Assembly: GCA_036250225.1 (NCBI GenBank)
Contig: JAPZLL010000008.1
Span: forward strand, 992,001-1,056,000
Direction of reading: 5' to 3'
Source: Cercophora sp. LCS_1
Taxonomy: Eukaryota; Ascomycota; Sordariomycetes; Sordariales; Lasiosphaeriaceae
DNA: 64,000 bases
Positions 22,592-35,126 of the stretch are shown one piece after another. The stretch's first letter is position 1. Each line of letters begins with the position of its first letter. The position numbers and the translations under genes are program-made. Under the pieces are notes generated by a model. It had not been told where the DNA came from. It saw only the letters and a program-made list of their open reading frames with translations, and made no database searches.

Positions 22592-25500
22592 ACGTGGGAT
22601 GAGCTGGTCTTCGGGGGGGTTGGGAATAGGTGGCGTTTCGCGTTTCTTGGCCATCTTCCGACATAAGCCTCCTTTCATGACCCAAGTGTATGAGTATGAA
22701 AAGACAAAACCACCAGCGCAAAGACAGAGAATAATTTCCAAGCGGATGAGCCTCACCCTTGCACCCTACCCTGTTGACACTTTGATCTTCTTCAGATGGC
22801 GTTGGCGGAGAAGCTTGGGTGGCTGGTTCGGTTTGTTTGGCGGTGAGAGCATATTTCGGATGTGTCTGCAACACGATGGATGGTCTTGTGCTTGCGTTGT
22901 CTATGGGCTTACTTAGGAAGGGAACTTGGACTCACTCGATGTTAGCGTGGTCGGGTTTGTTCTCTACTAGAATTGAGATGGTCCTTTTCGTCGATTTGGT
23001 CGAGTAAGGCGGACGAAGCTCGGGATTGGTCGCAGCAGCGTGTTGAGATGATGACTGTTAGTGGGCCTGTGATGTGGGAAGTTCTTGTGGAGAGCAACGC
23101 TTGGTGAACTTGGTCTTTTCCTCAGGGGTCTGCCCCATTGGATATACGGTTGTCGTTTTTCACGACCGCGCATATGAAGCGGTGGCGGTTGTCTTGTATG
23201 GAGACTGTGACCTGATATTGAAGCAACACTTGATCAAGATCAAGTTGTTCTTGCATGACCTCATCAGATTACTGGCGAGAATATTACCCAGTCGTCTGGC
23301 GGTGAGAGTGTTTGCCATCATTTTTCTCGTGCCGCTCAGATCACTGAACACTCTACCGTGGTGATCATATGCAGATACGAACAGACGTGAGTGACGGGAT
23401 GACCGTTGCTCTGCTCTGCTCAGTGACGAGGGCACTGGATCTTATCCCTCGAAGAGACACTCCATCCGAACATCAAGCACCCGCCCTCTGTTGACTCGAC
23501 ATCTGCACCTTTGAACACCCGGACGGACATGACGTGTCACGACTTCAACCCTCACATCTCGGAAAATCATCATAGCTCCTCAGCTCCCAATAACCCACAT
23601 CATGCTTGTTTGTCCTTCACCTCGACTCAGGACTAGGGCCATCATCTTTGTTTACCTCCCCTTTGTCAACACATCACACAGACCACAACAACCGTTGCGC
23701 ATTATCCCCAGCGAAAAAGAAAAGTACGGTGTGCATTGTGTCGTTGAATTACAAAATGACACGCTGATGACGAATGACCATCCGAACCCCCCGGCAGTTC
23801 AGTTGCCACCCCCGGTCCGGAGTCCTGCTTGGCAAACCTGGTCGTTTCAGCCCCGAGGCGCTAAACTTCAGGTTCCAGATTCTGGAGAAGGTGCCCAAAG
23901 GGCTGCCATGGTTCAATTTAACATTGCTGCGTACCTGTCGACCGGTGCGAGATTAGACAAAATAATAGGGCCCATCAGCTTCGCTTCGTATCGAAGGGAA
24001 ACACGGAGGAGCGACAAAAATAAACCAAAAGGAAAGGCGGCTTCAAGCTCCGGGTGGAGTTCCTTGGACGTTAGCTTGTTACAGGACGAATTTAGGTTTG
24101 TTTTGCGAGAGAAAGCTACTAAGCACTGCTCTCATAGCAGTTCGGACAGCATAAAGAAATGGATCGAGAAACGATCTTGAGACAGGGCGAAAAAGCAGGT
24201 TGTTCCCAAAAGAGGAGGATGGGTCATGGTTGTGGCGCCCACCGGTCCGAGACAAGCAGAGCCATGTGCTGCGTCCACCGCGGTGGGCAGCGGGCGCAGG
24301 GGGGGAGCCTGCCGGTGACCATGACAGCCCGGATGCGGGTTGTCATTGGACGGGGCGCTGGCCGAACAGCAGAGGGTCAGGAAATCGAGGCCGGGGAGCA
24401 CAAAAGGGAAGGCGAGTGGTGTCAAAAACGCCAGCCAGCGCGCGCCTTTGACACATCCAGCGCTGTGCTTTTGCTGCCGGTCTGGCCGGATGGCGTTGAG
24501 GTGATGTCGTTTTAGGAAGCTACTAGAGCGGTAAGGGATAGGGCCGCTTACCGGACCGCACTGCAGCCCAAAAGTTTTGACCACCGAGCCCTCTCTCGGC
24601 ATCACAGGCCGCGACAGATCGGATGGAGACACAGCTTCCGCTCCTGGCTAGGTTGGGCGACTTCAAACGCAAAGGGAGCTCTCGATGAGCCAGGAGCGCA
24701 TTGAAAAGAGATCGACCATGCTTCTGGAAGTCGAATCGCGGCGGGGAACCAGGGGAATCGGAGAGAGGGGAGAAACTTCCGACACGAAAGATGATCGCAC
24801 CGAGCGAGTGTCAGCTCATCAAACCCCCGAGATCTTGGATTCCGGGAATGGGCTCGTGAACGACGCCAGGCACGGGCCGGTGATTGGGCGCCGTGATGCA
24901 AACAAGTCGTTGCGAATCTCTTGTGCCACGTCAAAACGGGCCGCCGTTTTCCAATTGAGGAACTCCCGTCGCTCTGGAATGGGCGGGCATGGAGCAGCCG
25001 TTGTAAAGCGCCCCTGGCGTCGACATGGACGCGTCCAAGCATTGCCCTGGCGGCGCGATGCGATGGGAAGATCCGGGGACGATTCTCACTTGCCAACACG
25101 TGGAAGCTCGGACGCCCTGGTGCAACGAGGTTTTGGATTTTGAGATTTGCGGAGCGCCGTCGACACCACTGCCATGCACCTGTCCGTGGTATTACTTGTA
25201 TCGACGACGTTTCTCGTTTCCACGCCGCACCCTCCTCAGAACTTTTGGTCTTCATTTCCACGTGTCAACCCTCACTTGGCTTTCTGGTGTTCTGATTGCC
25301 GTTCTCGTCTTCAATGTTGGCCACGATCCCCGACGAGGCCATCGCTGCTGACCGGGCACCGCCAGAGGATCGGACGGGGCTCTTGTGAAATGAGGTGTCA
25401 GTTTCTCGCTAGCTGGAGGGGCTCCACGTGCCGTGGTGGCAGCCCTGGGATCGCGGTGTCGTGAGCAGCCACGAATATGATCACCGCCGGTTTTGAACCC

Positions 25501-27157
25501 TTCTGCGCCTGTCTGCACTGTGCGCGCTTTGGGAATGCAAGGAGCGGAGAGCGAGAGCAGTTCGGCGGTGAAATGCCTGGCCAGACCCAATACGGCGAGC
25601 GTCTATGCGGCTGCCTGCCTCTTCCCCCTCAAGTTTTGCTCAGTGAGTTCGCTGCAACTTGAGCCCCGCAGTGCTCCGTCCCCAACACATGGAAAATGGG
25701 GAGAATTGCCTGTGCCTTCCGGTTATCCATATTGCTCCGTAACCTTACGCAAGCGTTGATATGTATTTGATGTCTCAATATCAAACACGCCGCCTCTTGC
25801 TCTGCCAGACCGACGACCAGCAGCGGCCTCGTCGGGTCATCTCACAGAACCGAAGCGAAAGGCTCGGTGAAATAGCGGTTTCCACGGCGGGCTAGCCCAA
25901 GCCACTGTTCAAACTCTGGGAGGAGATCTGCGCAAACCAACAGCCCAACACAACCTCCACCCTCGTCGGGCTGAGGCCTTTGGGGCCGTGCGGCGAGTAA
26001 AAAGAAATGGAGATGAAGGGCATGGCGAGCAGGGAATCCTAGATGTCTGGAGAGAAGAAGAAAAAACGGCAGTGGTCCTTGTGCGGCATTCGCTGTGGAC
26101 CTGGCGATACTTTTGTTTTGCTGTGAGCTTGTAACAACCCCAGGTACCTACATCTCTTGGCTCCTGACGGTGCATTGCCCAGACAAAAATAGTGGCTCCA
26201 CCGGAAGGTGCTTCGTTTCCCCGGAAGAGCTTCAACTTGCTGATGCTGGCAAATGTAGACAGGGAAACACAAGTTTAAAAGACCAAAAGAGTACTTGAAT
26301 ATGCGGTTGAGATCATCGAGGGTAATAAAGGAAGGTCGTGCCGTTCTCACCGGGAGAGCAAATCCTGGTGTGCCGATTTTATGGACGCTTCTTTTGTCTG
26401 CATTTCGAGGAGGGCTGCGGTGGTGTGGAGGGATCATGCCCCCTGCCTGTCGTGGCCCTTGCCCCCGGCCCCCAGTCGGCGACCCTGGTGCCGTTCTGTT
26501 GCAGACTTGCAGTGCCGTATGAGTTGCCCGAGTGAGGGAAGGTCCTTCCCTCTTCTCCTCAACGTGCCCTCTTGCTGCGCTCCAGCTGCAATGCAAGCAA
26601 AAACCCTAAACGTCCCCTTCACCTCGTCGACACCTGACAAAGAAAAAGCTGTCCAAGTAGCTCCTCCCCGACCGCCCTTCGCCAACGTCACGTCCCGCTC
26701 GACGACGGCTCCCTACCTAGATTCGCTCCATCCCGATTCCTGTCGAGCTCCGCGTCTCCACTAATCATCGTCACCCTCACGGCGAATTGACAAGTGCGGT
26801 TCTAAGCCGCGCTATCGCAGGAAACAGAGTCAGTTGCGCGCCGACGACCTTTGTTCGCTTGCAACCCACCCAAAGCACTGAGACAGACTCTCAAACACTC
26901 AGTCAATCGAGCCATCACCGTTTTTGGGGCCTATTGGATTCGAACTTCACCTTTCGGCCGGGCCCATCCAGGCTACCGATTTCTCCGCTACGGGCCGACC
27001 GAATTGACGACAGCCGTTTGGACACCGCGCCTATGCGCTTTTTGTAAAAGTCGAACACCTCGACGAACGTACACCGCGCCTAATACAACCGACCCGACCC
27101 CGGAAACGCAACTGCGGCCCCGCCTCGTGCCCTTCCGAGGAGGGCTTCATGGTCATC
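22592..27157. other. Long gene-free region upstream of the G-alpha gene
   Basis: 4.57 kb. The first few hundred bases are the cullin-1 3' flank. The rest contains only short or low-quality frames (the longest plus frame, 23602-24180, has no recognisable domain). It likely carries an extended promoter and leader of the G-alpha gene, possibly a non-coding transcript. No repeat family, tRNA or transposon remnant was recognised. Confidence 0.45.
27031..27045 (+). promoter_or_regulatory. Possible upstream ORF (MRFL) in the G-alpha leader
   Basis: ATG CGC TTT TTG TAA, 113 bp before the chosen G-alpha start. If it lies in the mature leader it could lower or condition translation. No transcript evidence. 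Confidence 0.3.
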
Positions 27158-28492
27158 ATGGGGGCCTGTATGAGTACAAGTGGGGAGGAGTCGGAAAACA
27201 AGAAGAGAAGCCAGAAGATTGACAAAGATCTCGAGGAGGATTCTAAACGGTTACGACGAGAATGCAAGATCCTTCTACTTGGTATGCAATGCGGCAACAC
27301 TTACAATGCGTGTGACACTTGTTAATCTAGCCAACAGGCTCAGGCGAGAGCGGAAAGTCGACGATTGTGAAGCAGATGAAGATCATCCACCTCAAGGGCT
27401 ACTCCGAGCAGGAGCTCTACAGCTACCGCCCGACCGTTTACAAGAACCTAATCGAGTGCGCCAAAGCAGTCATCAACGCCATGCGCCAATTCGAGATTCA
27501 GCCACAAATTGAGGAGAACAGGGCTTACTGCGATTTCCTGCTCGACTACACGATTGAATCGGGTCCGCAAGCACAAATAGACCCCGAGGTGGGAAGGGCA
27601 GTGCAGGCGATATGGAACGACCCTGCAAAAGACCAGCTGATGGAGAGACAAACCGAGTTTTATCTGATGGACTCAGCGGAATAGTGCGTCTGACCCCATA
27701 CCAAGCCTGGGGCGCCGTTTCGGCTGACTCTTTGATAGCTTCTTCCAGGAGGCGCACAGGATTGTGGCGCGAGATTATCTCCCCAACGAGTCCGACGTGC
27801 TTCGAGCCAGAACAAAGACCACGGGAATCTATGAGACGAGGTTTAAGATGGGACAGCTCAGCATCCAGTAAGCCTTGATGCGGTGCCAACATTTACCTGG
27901 ATGGTTTGACTAACCGAGGATGTAGTATGTTCGATGTTGGTGGCCAAAGAAGTGAACGCAAGAAGTGGATTCACTGTTTCGAGAATGTCACGTCCATTAT
28001 TTTCTGTGTTGCCTTGAGCGAATATGATCAGGTCCTTCTTGAGGAGAGTAGTCAGGTATGGCATAACACCCTCCTGAAAGTGACGTTGTTACTGACAGAC
28101 CCAGAACCGCATGATGGAAAGCCTGTTGCTATTCGACTCGGTCGTCAACTCGAGATGGTTCATGCGATCTAGTATCATCCTCTTCCTCAACAAAGTCGAC
28201 ATCTTCAAGCAGAAGCTTGGCCGCTCACCACTGGGCAACTATTTCCCCGACTATTCCGGTGGGAACGATGTCAACAAGGCCGCAAAATACCTCTTGTGGA
28301 GGTTCAACCAGGTCAACCGAGCGCATCTTAACCTGTACCCTCAGTATGCTCCCTGAACCGTCTGTTTCGCTCAGTCACTAATCAGCCAACAGCTTGACAC
28401 AAGCAACCGACACATCCAATATCCGGTTGGTGTTCGCCGCCGTAAAGGAGACGATCCTGAACAACGCACTCAAGGACTCCGGTATTCTCTAG
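27158..28492 (+). CDS. gna-3: Heterotrimeric G-protein alpha subunit, group III (GNA-3 type)
   Basis: Six exons (27158-27281, 27338-27683, 27739-27867, 27926-28055, 28105-28343, 28393-28492) give 355 residues. Guanine-nucleotide motifs are all present: GSGESGKST at 42-50 (P-loop), RARTKTTGI with the switch Arg and Thr, FDVGGQRSERKKW, FLNKVDIF, and the C-terminal box ending DSGIL. The N-terminus MGACMS fits N-myristoylation of Gly2 and palmitoylation of Cys4. An in-frame ATG nine bases upstream (27149) would bury the myristoylation site, so 27158 is preferred. The sequence closely matches the fungal GNA-3/Gpa2-like group, which controls cAMP signalling, conidiation and sexual development. Like GNA-3 it lacks the Cys at the fourth position from the end that pertussis toxin modifies. 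Plasma membrane, cytosolic face. Confidence 0.93.
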
Positions 28493-29433
28493 TCAAACCC
28501 CCGCTCAGGCATGCGACACGACGACGTTATTCGCCGGCCACTGCGCGACTTTCTTTTATAATGTTTAGATCGGAGACCTTATGGGAGCTAGAAGCTCTTG
28601 CATGACACGGCGTTGGTGTTGTGACATTTCGATGTCCAGGCGTTTGAGACGACTTGGGCTCTTGCTTTTTACCTTTACTCCGGGACACATCAGGACACCC
28701 AGTAGCGACTTACGACGTTTAATCTTTTCGGGATTTTTTTTTTCGCGGTATTCCTTACGATTGGGCAACGCGCCGTGACACGACCTCTTGTTATAGTTGT
28801 TTTCCGTCTCAACACACTCAGCCCTCCGATCTGGTGAGGGAACGTTTGGCGATTTGGTTTAAGGCGCGGAGGGGTTATTCGAGCGGGCTCTTTCCACCTG
28901 CACCCAACTAACCACCAGCTCGAACTCCCGTTTTCTCGTATTCTAGGTGGCGCGGTTACGACCAAGGCTTTCCTTATGTAGTTTCAGGCATGCTGCTATG
29001 CCGGGTGAAGGCAGGCTGAAACGATCTTTCCCGCCTATACCAATCAATTGGCACCTCGAGTCTGTGGTTTTCTTTGGGTGGAAAGACGCGGGGTTGAGAG
29101 ATGCTGGTTATGGATGGTGGTAGGAAATGGGGGGGTGTCTGTGTTGCAGCGTTGGGGCGCAAACAGAAGCGGCGTTTTCACGGGAAGATGAAGCATGTTT
29201 GTGACCGACTCTGAACCTGCCAGTTAGGCAGAGAGATGTCTATTTGACCAAAAGCATGAAATGGAGAGCGAATTGATACGATGAATTTGGCGGCTGGCCA
29301 CGGCTATTTCGTGGGCTGTAGGACTAAGAACGGTGTTGAATCAAAAGCAATTGATCCCCAAGATCGACGAGAAGTAAGCCCGGTCCTTGTTAACCGACCC
29401 GTGTCCCTGTGTTCCTGTGCTCTGTGTCCCGTG

Positions 29434-29466
29434 TCCCGTGTCCCGTGTCCCGTGGCCCGTGGCCCG
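29434..29466. repeat. 7-bp minisatellite, unit CCCGTGT and variants
   Basis: Four CCCGTG[T/G] units in tandem that drift into CCCGTGG copies, preceded by degenerate CCTGTGT-like units from about 29400. G/C strand asymmetry is strong. It lies in non-coding DNA. Confidence 0.75.
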
Positions 29467-30224
29467 CGGTTCTAGGAGGGACGGGCGGATGGGGACGGGC
29501 GCCGTCCCGGAGATCATTGTTTCTTCTGCCCGTCTCGGCTCGAGAAGATCTGGCTCATGTGATTTTACAGGTGCTGATCGTAGAATCGTGAGGTGAAAGG
29601 AGACGGGAGGGACGGGAGGGACAATGAGAGCGGCATCGACCTCCCGGGGCGGGCTCCCCCGCAATCAACTCCCGATCAGAGTGAGGGAGGAATTCTCAGA
29701 CTCGTGGCTCGACATGCCAGTGAGTGCCAATCCGATTCCAGGCAGATCCGGGGATGCAAGATCACAAACGGAGCTAGATTCAGTAGACACACGTATCCGT
29801 CCCCAGAATTATCCAAAAAAAAAAAAAGAAAAAAAAATCACGTCTTGAACAGCTACGGGGATAACAGTGAGCTGGTCACCGCCATGATGAACCAGCCCGG
29901 CATCGTCGGTCTGTCCTGGCCGAAGACAGTAACCTCCCGCCTCCCCCAAAACACCGACATCGGGAACGGACAGCCAAGTGGGATGAATTCAAGTCAGCTG
30001 TCACGAGAAAAAACTGGTGGGCTGGACAACTTGCCGGTGTGACAGAGGCTACCTTGCCCTCAGCAACGAGCTGCAGGAATGCCATGCAGTCGGAAGCAGT
30101 TTTCTTGTCTCATTGCCTCGTGCGTTTTTTTTCTGTGCCAAGCCAACGGTTTCTAATGCAAGTGCCCATGATCCGATCTCGTTAACTGCTTATCGGACCG
30201 GCTGTGGGAGAGAGGGATGAGGGG

Positions 30225-30242
30225 CTGCTGCTGCTGCTGCTG
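30225..30242. repeat. (CTG)6 microsatellite
   Basis: Six perfect CTG units in non-coding sequence. Confidence 0.8.
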
Positions 30243-30857
30243 GAGAGGCTTAGTCGAGGGTGCTGTTTTTTTGATGAGACTCGTTGCCGCTGGTTAATAT
30301 CGGGCTACGCAGGCTCGCATGCACGGTGGACCATACGTGCTTCGGTGGTGGGCGAATGAGCGCGCAACGATGGCAGCGATGATGCAATTGACGCAGTGCA
30401 AACTGGAAACGGGCAGAGGGGTAACTGAACCCGCTGCCGGGTGTTTGGTGAGCCACCCCACCTATTGCTTGTTAGCGGTCCTGGCATTCCAGACCACCCG
30501 ACTTCGTTCAGAGCTGTCAGGTCTCAGGGGAATGAAGAGGATCGCCGTAACTGCATGCTGGCTATTTACGTTTTTGCATCGTTTGGCTCTTTGGGGGGTT
30601 GAGATAGCAAGGTGACAGCCGCCGATATCCACTGTTGAACATGGTCTTGGCGAGCCACTGCTGGAGCACAATGACATCTTGCCGAGCAACGCGGCTGCAG
30701 TACCGGTTCAAGGCGCCTACCAATGGCTCTTCAGTGCATATGCACGCGCGCAGCTTTGGAGGCCCAATCACGGACCTTGAGAGTTTAGGTCGGGAGGAGG
30801 TGGTGAGAGGCACTTGAATGTGTTCTCGACTGCGGTCATCACAGATCGGATGGTCTG

Positions 30858-30872
30858 AGGGGTGAAAAGGGG
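30858..30872 (+). promoter_or_regulatory. Two stress response elements (AGGGG) upstream of glycogen phosphorylase
   Basis: AGGGG at 30858-30862 and 30868-30872, ten bases apart, about 60 bp upstream of a TATA box. AGGGG/CCCCT elements bind Msn2/4- or Seb1-type zinc fingers and are known to control glycogen genes in fungi under stress. Use here is inferred from position. Confidence 0.45.
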
Positions 30873-30932
30873 TCCGGATTCCAGTCTCCCCTGTTGCTGA
30901 GTGTTGGTCGTTTGCCGCAGCTGAAGGAATCT

Positions 30933-30940
30933 TATATATA
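30933..30940 (+). promoter_or_regulatory. TATA box
   Basis: TATATATA, followed by a CT-rich stretch (30968-31020) typical of fungal transcription start regions, about 390 bp before the glycogen phosphorylase ATG. Confidence 0.5.
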
Positions 30941-31328
30941 ACCTTTCGCATTCCAGTTCCTAACCTAACCTTCTTCTTCTCTCCTCGAATCGCAATTCAA
31001 CTTTCTTCCCCTTCCTCTTCACCCCTCGTGTTCACTTTCGCCACCTGAATCTCGACCCCCGCTAAGTGCCTGACCAGCGCCTTCCCCCCACCTAAAGCCA
31101 GCTGAACGGGCCCAATTGCAGGAGCTACCCCACCACCCCGCACGGGCTGGGGTGATCAACCGCCGTCCACGCCGAAAGGATCCGCAGACAGCTCCCTCTC
31201 CCACCTGTCTACCTCGTAACTCCTCAGCTCGATTTTCCGCTCGCCTCCTCAACATTCTACTTCATCTTTACCCTATATCACCTCAGATCCGAATCCTAGA
31301 AGACCAATTGGTCAGGGTTACCAGCAAA

Positions 31329-34316
31329 ATGGCGGAACAAGGCTTTCCTACACGCCAGAGGCGTCCTTCGACCAGCGCCCCAATCATCGATATTCAAGGA
31401 TTGGTCGGCCCTGAGGGCATTTCTCGACCGAAGCATAGGCGCACCTTTACCGGGTTTGGGGCCGGCGAAATCAAAAGCGTCGAAGGTAAGTTCCTCTGTC
31501 TTTTGGAGTGCGAAGAGGGGCAAGTGCTCGAGTGACGCTCAGCAGTCAACCCCACTGTGGGGTTATGACGTCTCGCCACTGACAGCGATCAATAGCTTCC
31601 ATCCCCGAGCCCCAACGCGAGGCATGGTTGAAGCACCAGACCAACGGCTTCAAGGATAAGGATGAATTCGAGCGCGAGGTTGTTCGTCACATCGAAACAA
31701 CGCTGGCGCGGAGTATGTTTAATTGCGACGAGTCGGCTGCATACTCGGCCGTCGCCCTCGCTTTCCGTGACCGTCTTATTCTCGAGTGGAACCGAACCCA
31801 GCAGCGCCAGACCTTTGCCGACAGCAAACGAGTGTACTACCTGAGCTTGGAGTTTTTGATGGGCAGGGCGCTTGACAATGCCATGCTCAACATTGGTAAA
31901 AAAGACACAGCAAAAGGTGGGTTCCCAAATTAGGATTGCATTGGACCAATTGCCGATCGCTGATGCTTGACTTGCAGCCGGTCTTTCCGAACTTGGCTTC
32001 CGCATCGAGGATGTTATCCAGCAAGAACACGACGCTGCTTTGGGCAATGGCGGTCTGGGACGTCTTGCCGCGTGCTTCCTTGACAGTCTTGCCAGCTTGA
32101 ACTACCCGGCCTGGGGCTACGGCTTGAGGTACCGCTACGGTATCTTCAAGCAGGAAATCATCGACGGGTACCAGGTCGAGGTGCCAGACTACTGGCTGGA
32201 TTTTAACCCATGGGAGTTTCCCCGGCACGACGTAACGGTGGATGTAAGTCCAGCCTCTGTGTGGTCCAGAGCCTTGGTTGACATTCTAGATCCAATTTTA
32301 CGGCCACGTCAACAAGCACACCGACAGCTTGGGCAAGACCGTTGCTCACTGGGAGGGTGGTGAGGTTGTCAAAGCTGTAGCCTATGACGTCCCTATCCCC
32401 GGCTATGCGACAACCTCGACCAACAACCTGAGACTCTGGTCAAGCAAGGCTGCAAGTGGCGAGTTCGACTTCCAAAAGTTCAACAGCGGTGACTACGAGA
32501 GCTCCGTGGCCGATCAACAGCGCGCCGAGACCATCAGCGCTGTGTTATATCCCAACGACAACCTTGAGCGTGGAAAGGAGCTTCGCTTGAAGCAACAGTA
32601 CTTCTGGGTTGCTGCTTCTCTGTACGACATTGTCCGCCGGTTCAAGAAGTCGAAGCGTCCATGGAGGGAGTTCCCTGACCAGGTCGCCATCCAGCTCAAT
32701 GATACTCACCCAACGCTAGCGGTTGTTGAGCTGCAGAGAATCTTGCTTGACCTCGAGGGCCTGGAGTGGGACGAGGCGTGGAACATCGTCACCAACACCT
32801 TTGGCTATACTAACCACACCGTCCTTCCTGAAGCTCTTGAGAAGTGGTCTGTCGGGCTTTTCCAACACCTCCTCCCAAGACATCTTCAGATCATCTACGA
32901 TATCAACCTATTTTTCCTCCAGTCGGTCGAGCGTGCGTTCCCGGAGGATCGGGACCTCTTGCGCCGCGTCTCGATTATCGAGGAGTCTCAGCCCAAGATG
33001 GTTCGGATGGCCTACCTGGCCATCGTAGGCTCGCACAAGGTCAATGGTGTAGCCGAACTGCACTCTGATCTCATCAAGACGACCATTTTCAAGGATTTTG
33101 TCGAGATCTTTGGCCCCGACAAATTTACAAATGTCACCAACGGCATCACGCCCCGCCGATGGCTGCACCAGGCGAACCCCAAACTTTCTGACCTGATCGC
33201 CAGCAAAACAGGCAGCTATGAGTTCTTGAAGGATTTGACGCTGCTTAACAAGGTTGAGCTCTCTGTGGATGATCCGGCCTTCCGCAAGGAGTGGGCTGCC
33301 ATCAAGCTTTCCAACAAGGCCCGGCTTGCTGAACACATCCAGAAAACAACCGGTGTGACGGTTAACCCTTCGGCGCTTTTCGATGTCCAGGTCAAGCGAA
33401 TCCACGAGTACAAGCGGCAACAGATGAACATCTTTGGCGTCATTCACCGGTATCTCACGCTCAAGGCTCTGTCGCCTGAGGAGAGGCAGAAATACCAGCC
33501 AAGAGTTTCCATCTTTGGTGGCAAGGCGGCTCCGGGCTACTGGATGGCCAAGCAGATCATTCACTTGATCAACAACGTTGGCGCTGTGGTCAACAACGAT
33601 AAGGATATTGGTGATCTGCTCAAGGTCGTTTTCGTCGAGGACTACAACGTGAGCAAGGCCGAGCTCATCATCCCCGCTTCCGATATCAGCGAGCACATCT
33701 CGACTGCTGGTACCGAGTAAGTTTTCAGGAATGGCAGGCGAGAGCCCAAGCTAACCAGCTGTAGGGCATCCGGTACGAGCAACATGAAGTTTGTTCTCAA
33801 TGGCGGCCTCATCATCGGAACCTGCGACGGTGCCAACGTAAGATACCACGTCATTTCATCTGAACCAAGGCTAACATTTAGCAGATTGAAATCACGCGCG
33901 AGGTTGGCGAGAACAACATTTTCCTCTTTGGCAACCTTGCGGAGGATGTCGAGGACCTCCGCCACGCCCATACCTACGGCTCACACAACCTCAACCCTGA
34001 CCTCGTCAAGGTGTTTGAGGAGATCGAGAAGGGTACTTTTGGTGATTCAAAGAACTTTGCCAGCTTGATTTCGGCCGTTCGTGATCACGGCGACTACTAC
34101 CTTGTCTCAGACGACTTCCAAAGCTACGTCGAGACACACGCCCTGGTTGACGAGGCGTACAAGAACCAGGAGGAGTGGATTACGAAGACTATCACCAGTG
34201 TCGCTCGCATGGGTTTCTTTACTTCGGACCGTTGCATCAACGAGTATGCCGAGGGTATTTGGAACATCGAGCCGCTGCATATCGAGCCCGTGACCAACGG
34301 TGCCGACCAGGCTTAG
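31329..34316 (+). CDS. gph1: Glycogen phosphorylase
   Basis: Six exons (31329-31485, 31596-31916, 31978-32243, 32290-33716, 33765-33837, 33885-34316) give 891 residues. The enzyme cleaves glycogen with phosphate to glucose-1-phosphate using pyridoxal phosphate. Diagnostic segments: YYLSLEFLMGRAL, ALGNGGLGRLAACFLDS, YGLRYRYGIFKQ, DTHPTLAVVELQR, VKRIHEYKRQQMN, and the PLP-binding ASGTSNMKFVLNGG, where the splice at 33716/33765 falls. The fungal-specific N-terminal extension (about 80 residues, basic, with RRPSTS) is where yeast Gph1 is controlled by phosphorylation. Cytosolic. The stress elements upstream and the Hog1 kinase in the same window fit induction under stress, which is an inference. 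Confidence 0.95.
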
Positions 34317-34628
34317 AGTTGCCGGTCGAAACGCACGGGTTGCTCTCCTGAGAAGAAAGAGGCGCCTGCGCGGTACAAGTGCGGAAAGGAGCCATTGGTC
34401 CGGTGTGGAAAATAGGGAACGATAGCGGGTCCGAATCCGTAGTTGTACGTTCGTTGGACGAGAGAGATAGATCAAGTTGACATGAGTTGGATCATGATGC
34501 GCGCACAGACTATCTAATTGAAGCACTTCAACCACTTTTAGCCGAAATATGCATTCCCAGTAGGCGTCAAGTGAAGTCGATGGGTATATACCATGGAAGT
34601 CCGTCACAATCTCAGAACGACCCTACAC
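34317..34628. other. Intergenic region
   Basis: 3' flank of glycogen phosphorylase facing the 3' end of a minus-strand gene remnant. Nothing else seen. Confidence 0.4.
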
Positions 34629-35126
34629 CTATTTGACAGGCTCATGCTTCTCGTTCCGATAGGCACAGCCGGACTGATATTCAGTACGAAAGTAGCAATC
34701 CCAAATCACACTGTTTTTCTCTTCCTTGGTAAGGGCATGAAATGGCGAGTTGGCGATTCCCTCCCCTAAAGTCATCGTCCCTCTCAGCAATGGTGTCTTT
34801 TGCCGGGTGTTTCATCCCTGTTTAGCAAGATTGTCAGTGAGTACCCCTATCGTTGACATCAGAATCATCTGCATACCTGGGTGGTAAGAGTTCATGGCGG
34901 GGATCTGGAAGAGTACGCGGCAATGCCTGCAGATATGCATTGCCGGCTTTTGTTCAGTCTTTCGGTGTTTCCTGGTTTTCCTTTTCCATTTTTGCGTTCG
35001 TTTGCTGCTTTATTTCCTCATCTCGTCTTTCTCGTTCACGTTTCTTGTTTGTTGTGGCTGCGAGCCTCTCCGACGCTGCGCGAATTCTTGCGATAGCTGT
35101 TTCGGTGTTAGGTCAGTCGCGGGCAT
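34629..35126 (-). pseudogene. Small CxxC/HPG-family protein, copy 3, probably broken
   Basis: A conserved core of two exons (34940-34877 and 34780-34629, phase-1 intron of 96 nt) reads MHICRHCRVLFQIP ... SYHPG, then after the intron LTKEEKNSVIWDCYF and a stop after EHKEPVK-like residues. The intron sits at the same codon as in the copies at 132-810 and 52356-53078. Upstream, a Lys/Glu-rich segment like that of the other copies is visible but cannot be read through: the frame opened by the ATG at 35126 meets TAA after 38 codons, and the charged frame next to it needs a one-base shift within a GAAAG run to join the core. Either the gene is decayed, only the 71-residue core is translated from 34940, or there is a sequence error. 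Confidence 0.5.

Larger units (their letters stand above)
28493..31328. other. Intergenic region: G-alpha 3' flank and glycogen phosphorylase promoter
   Basis: 2.84 kb with a 7-bp minisatellite, a short (CTG)6 run, two stress-type AGGGG elements, a TATA box and a pyrimidine-rich leader before 31329. No protein-coding gene is supported. Confidence 0.5.

Noticed and set aside
23602..24180. 192-codon plus-strand frame in the long gap
   Set aside because: Composition is unstructured, with no domain or splice-linked partner; kept out for lack of support.
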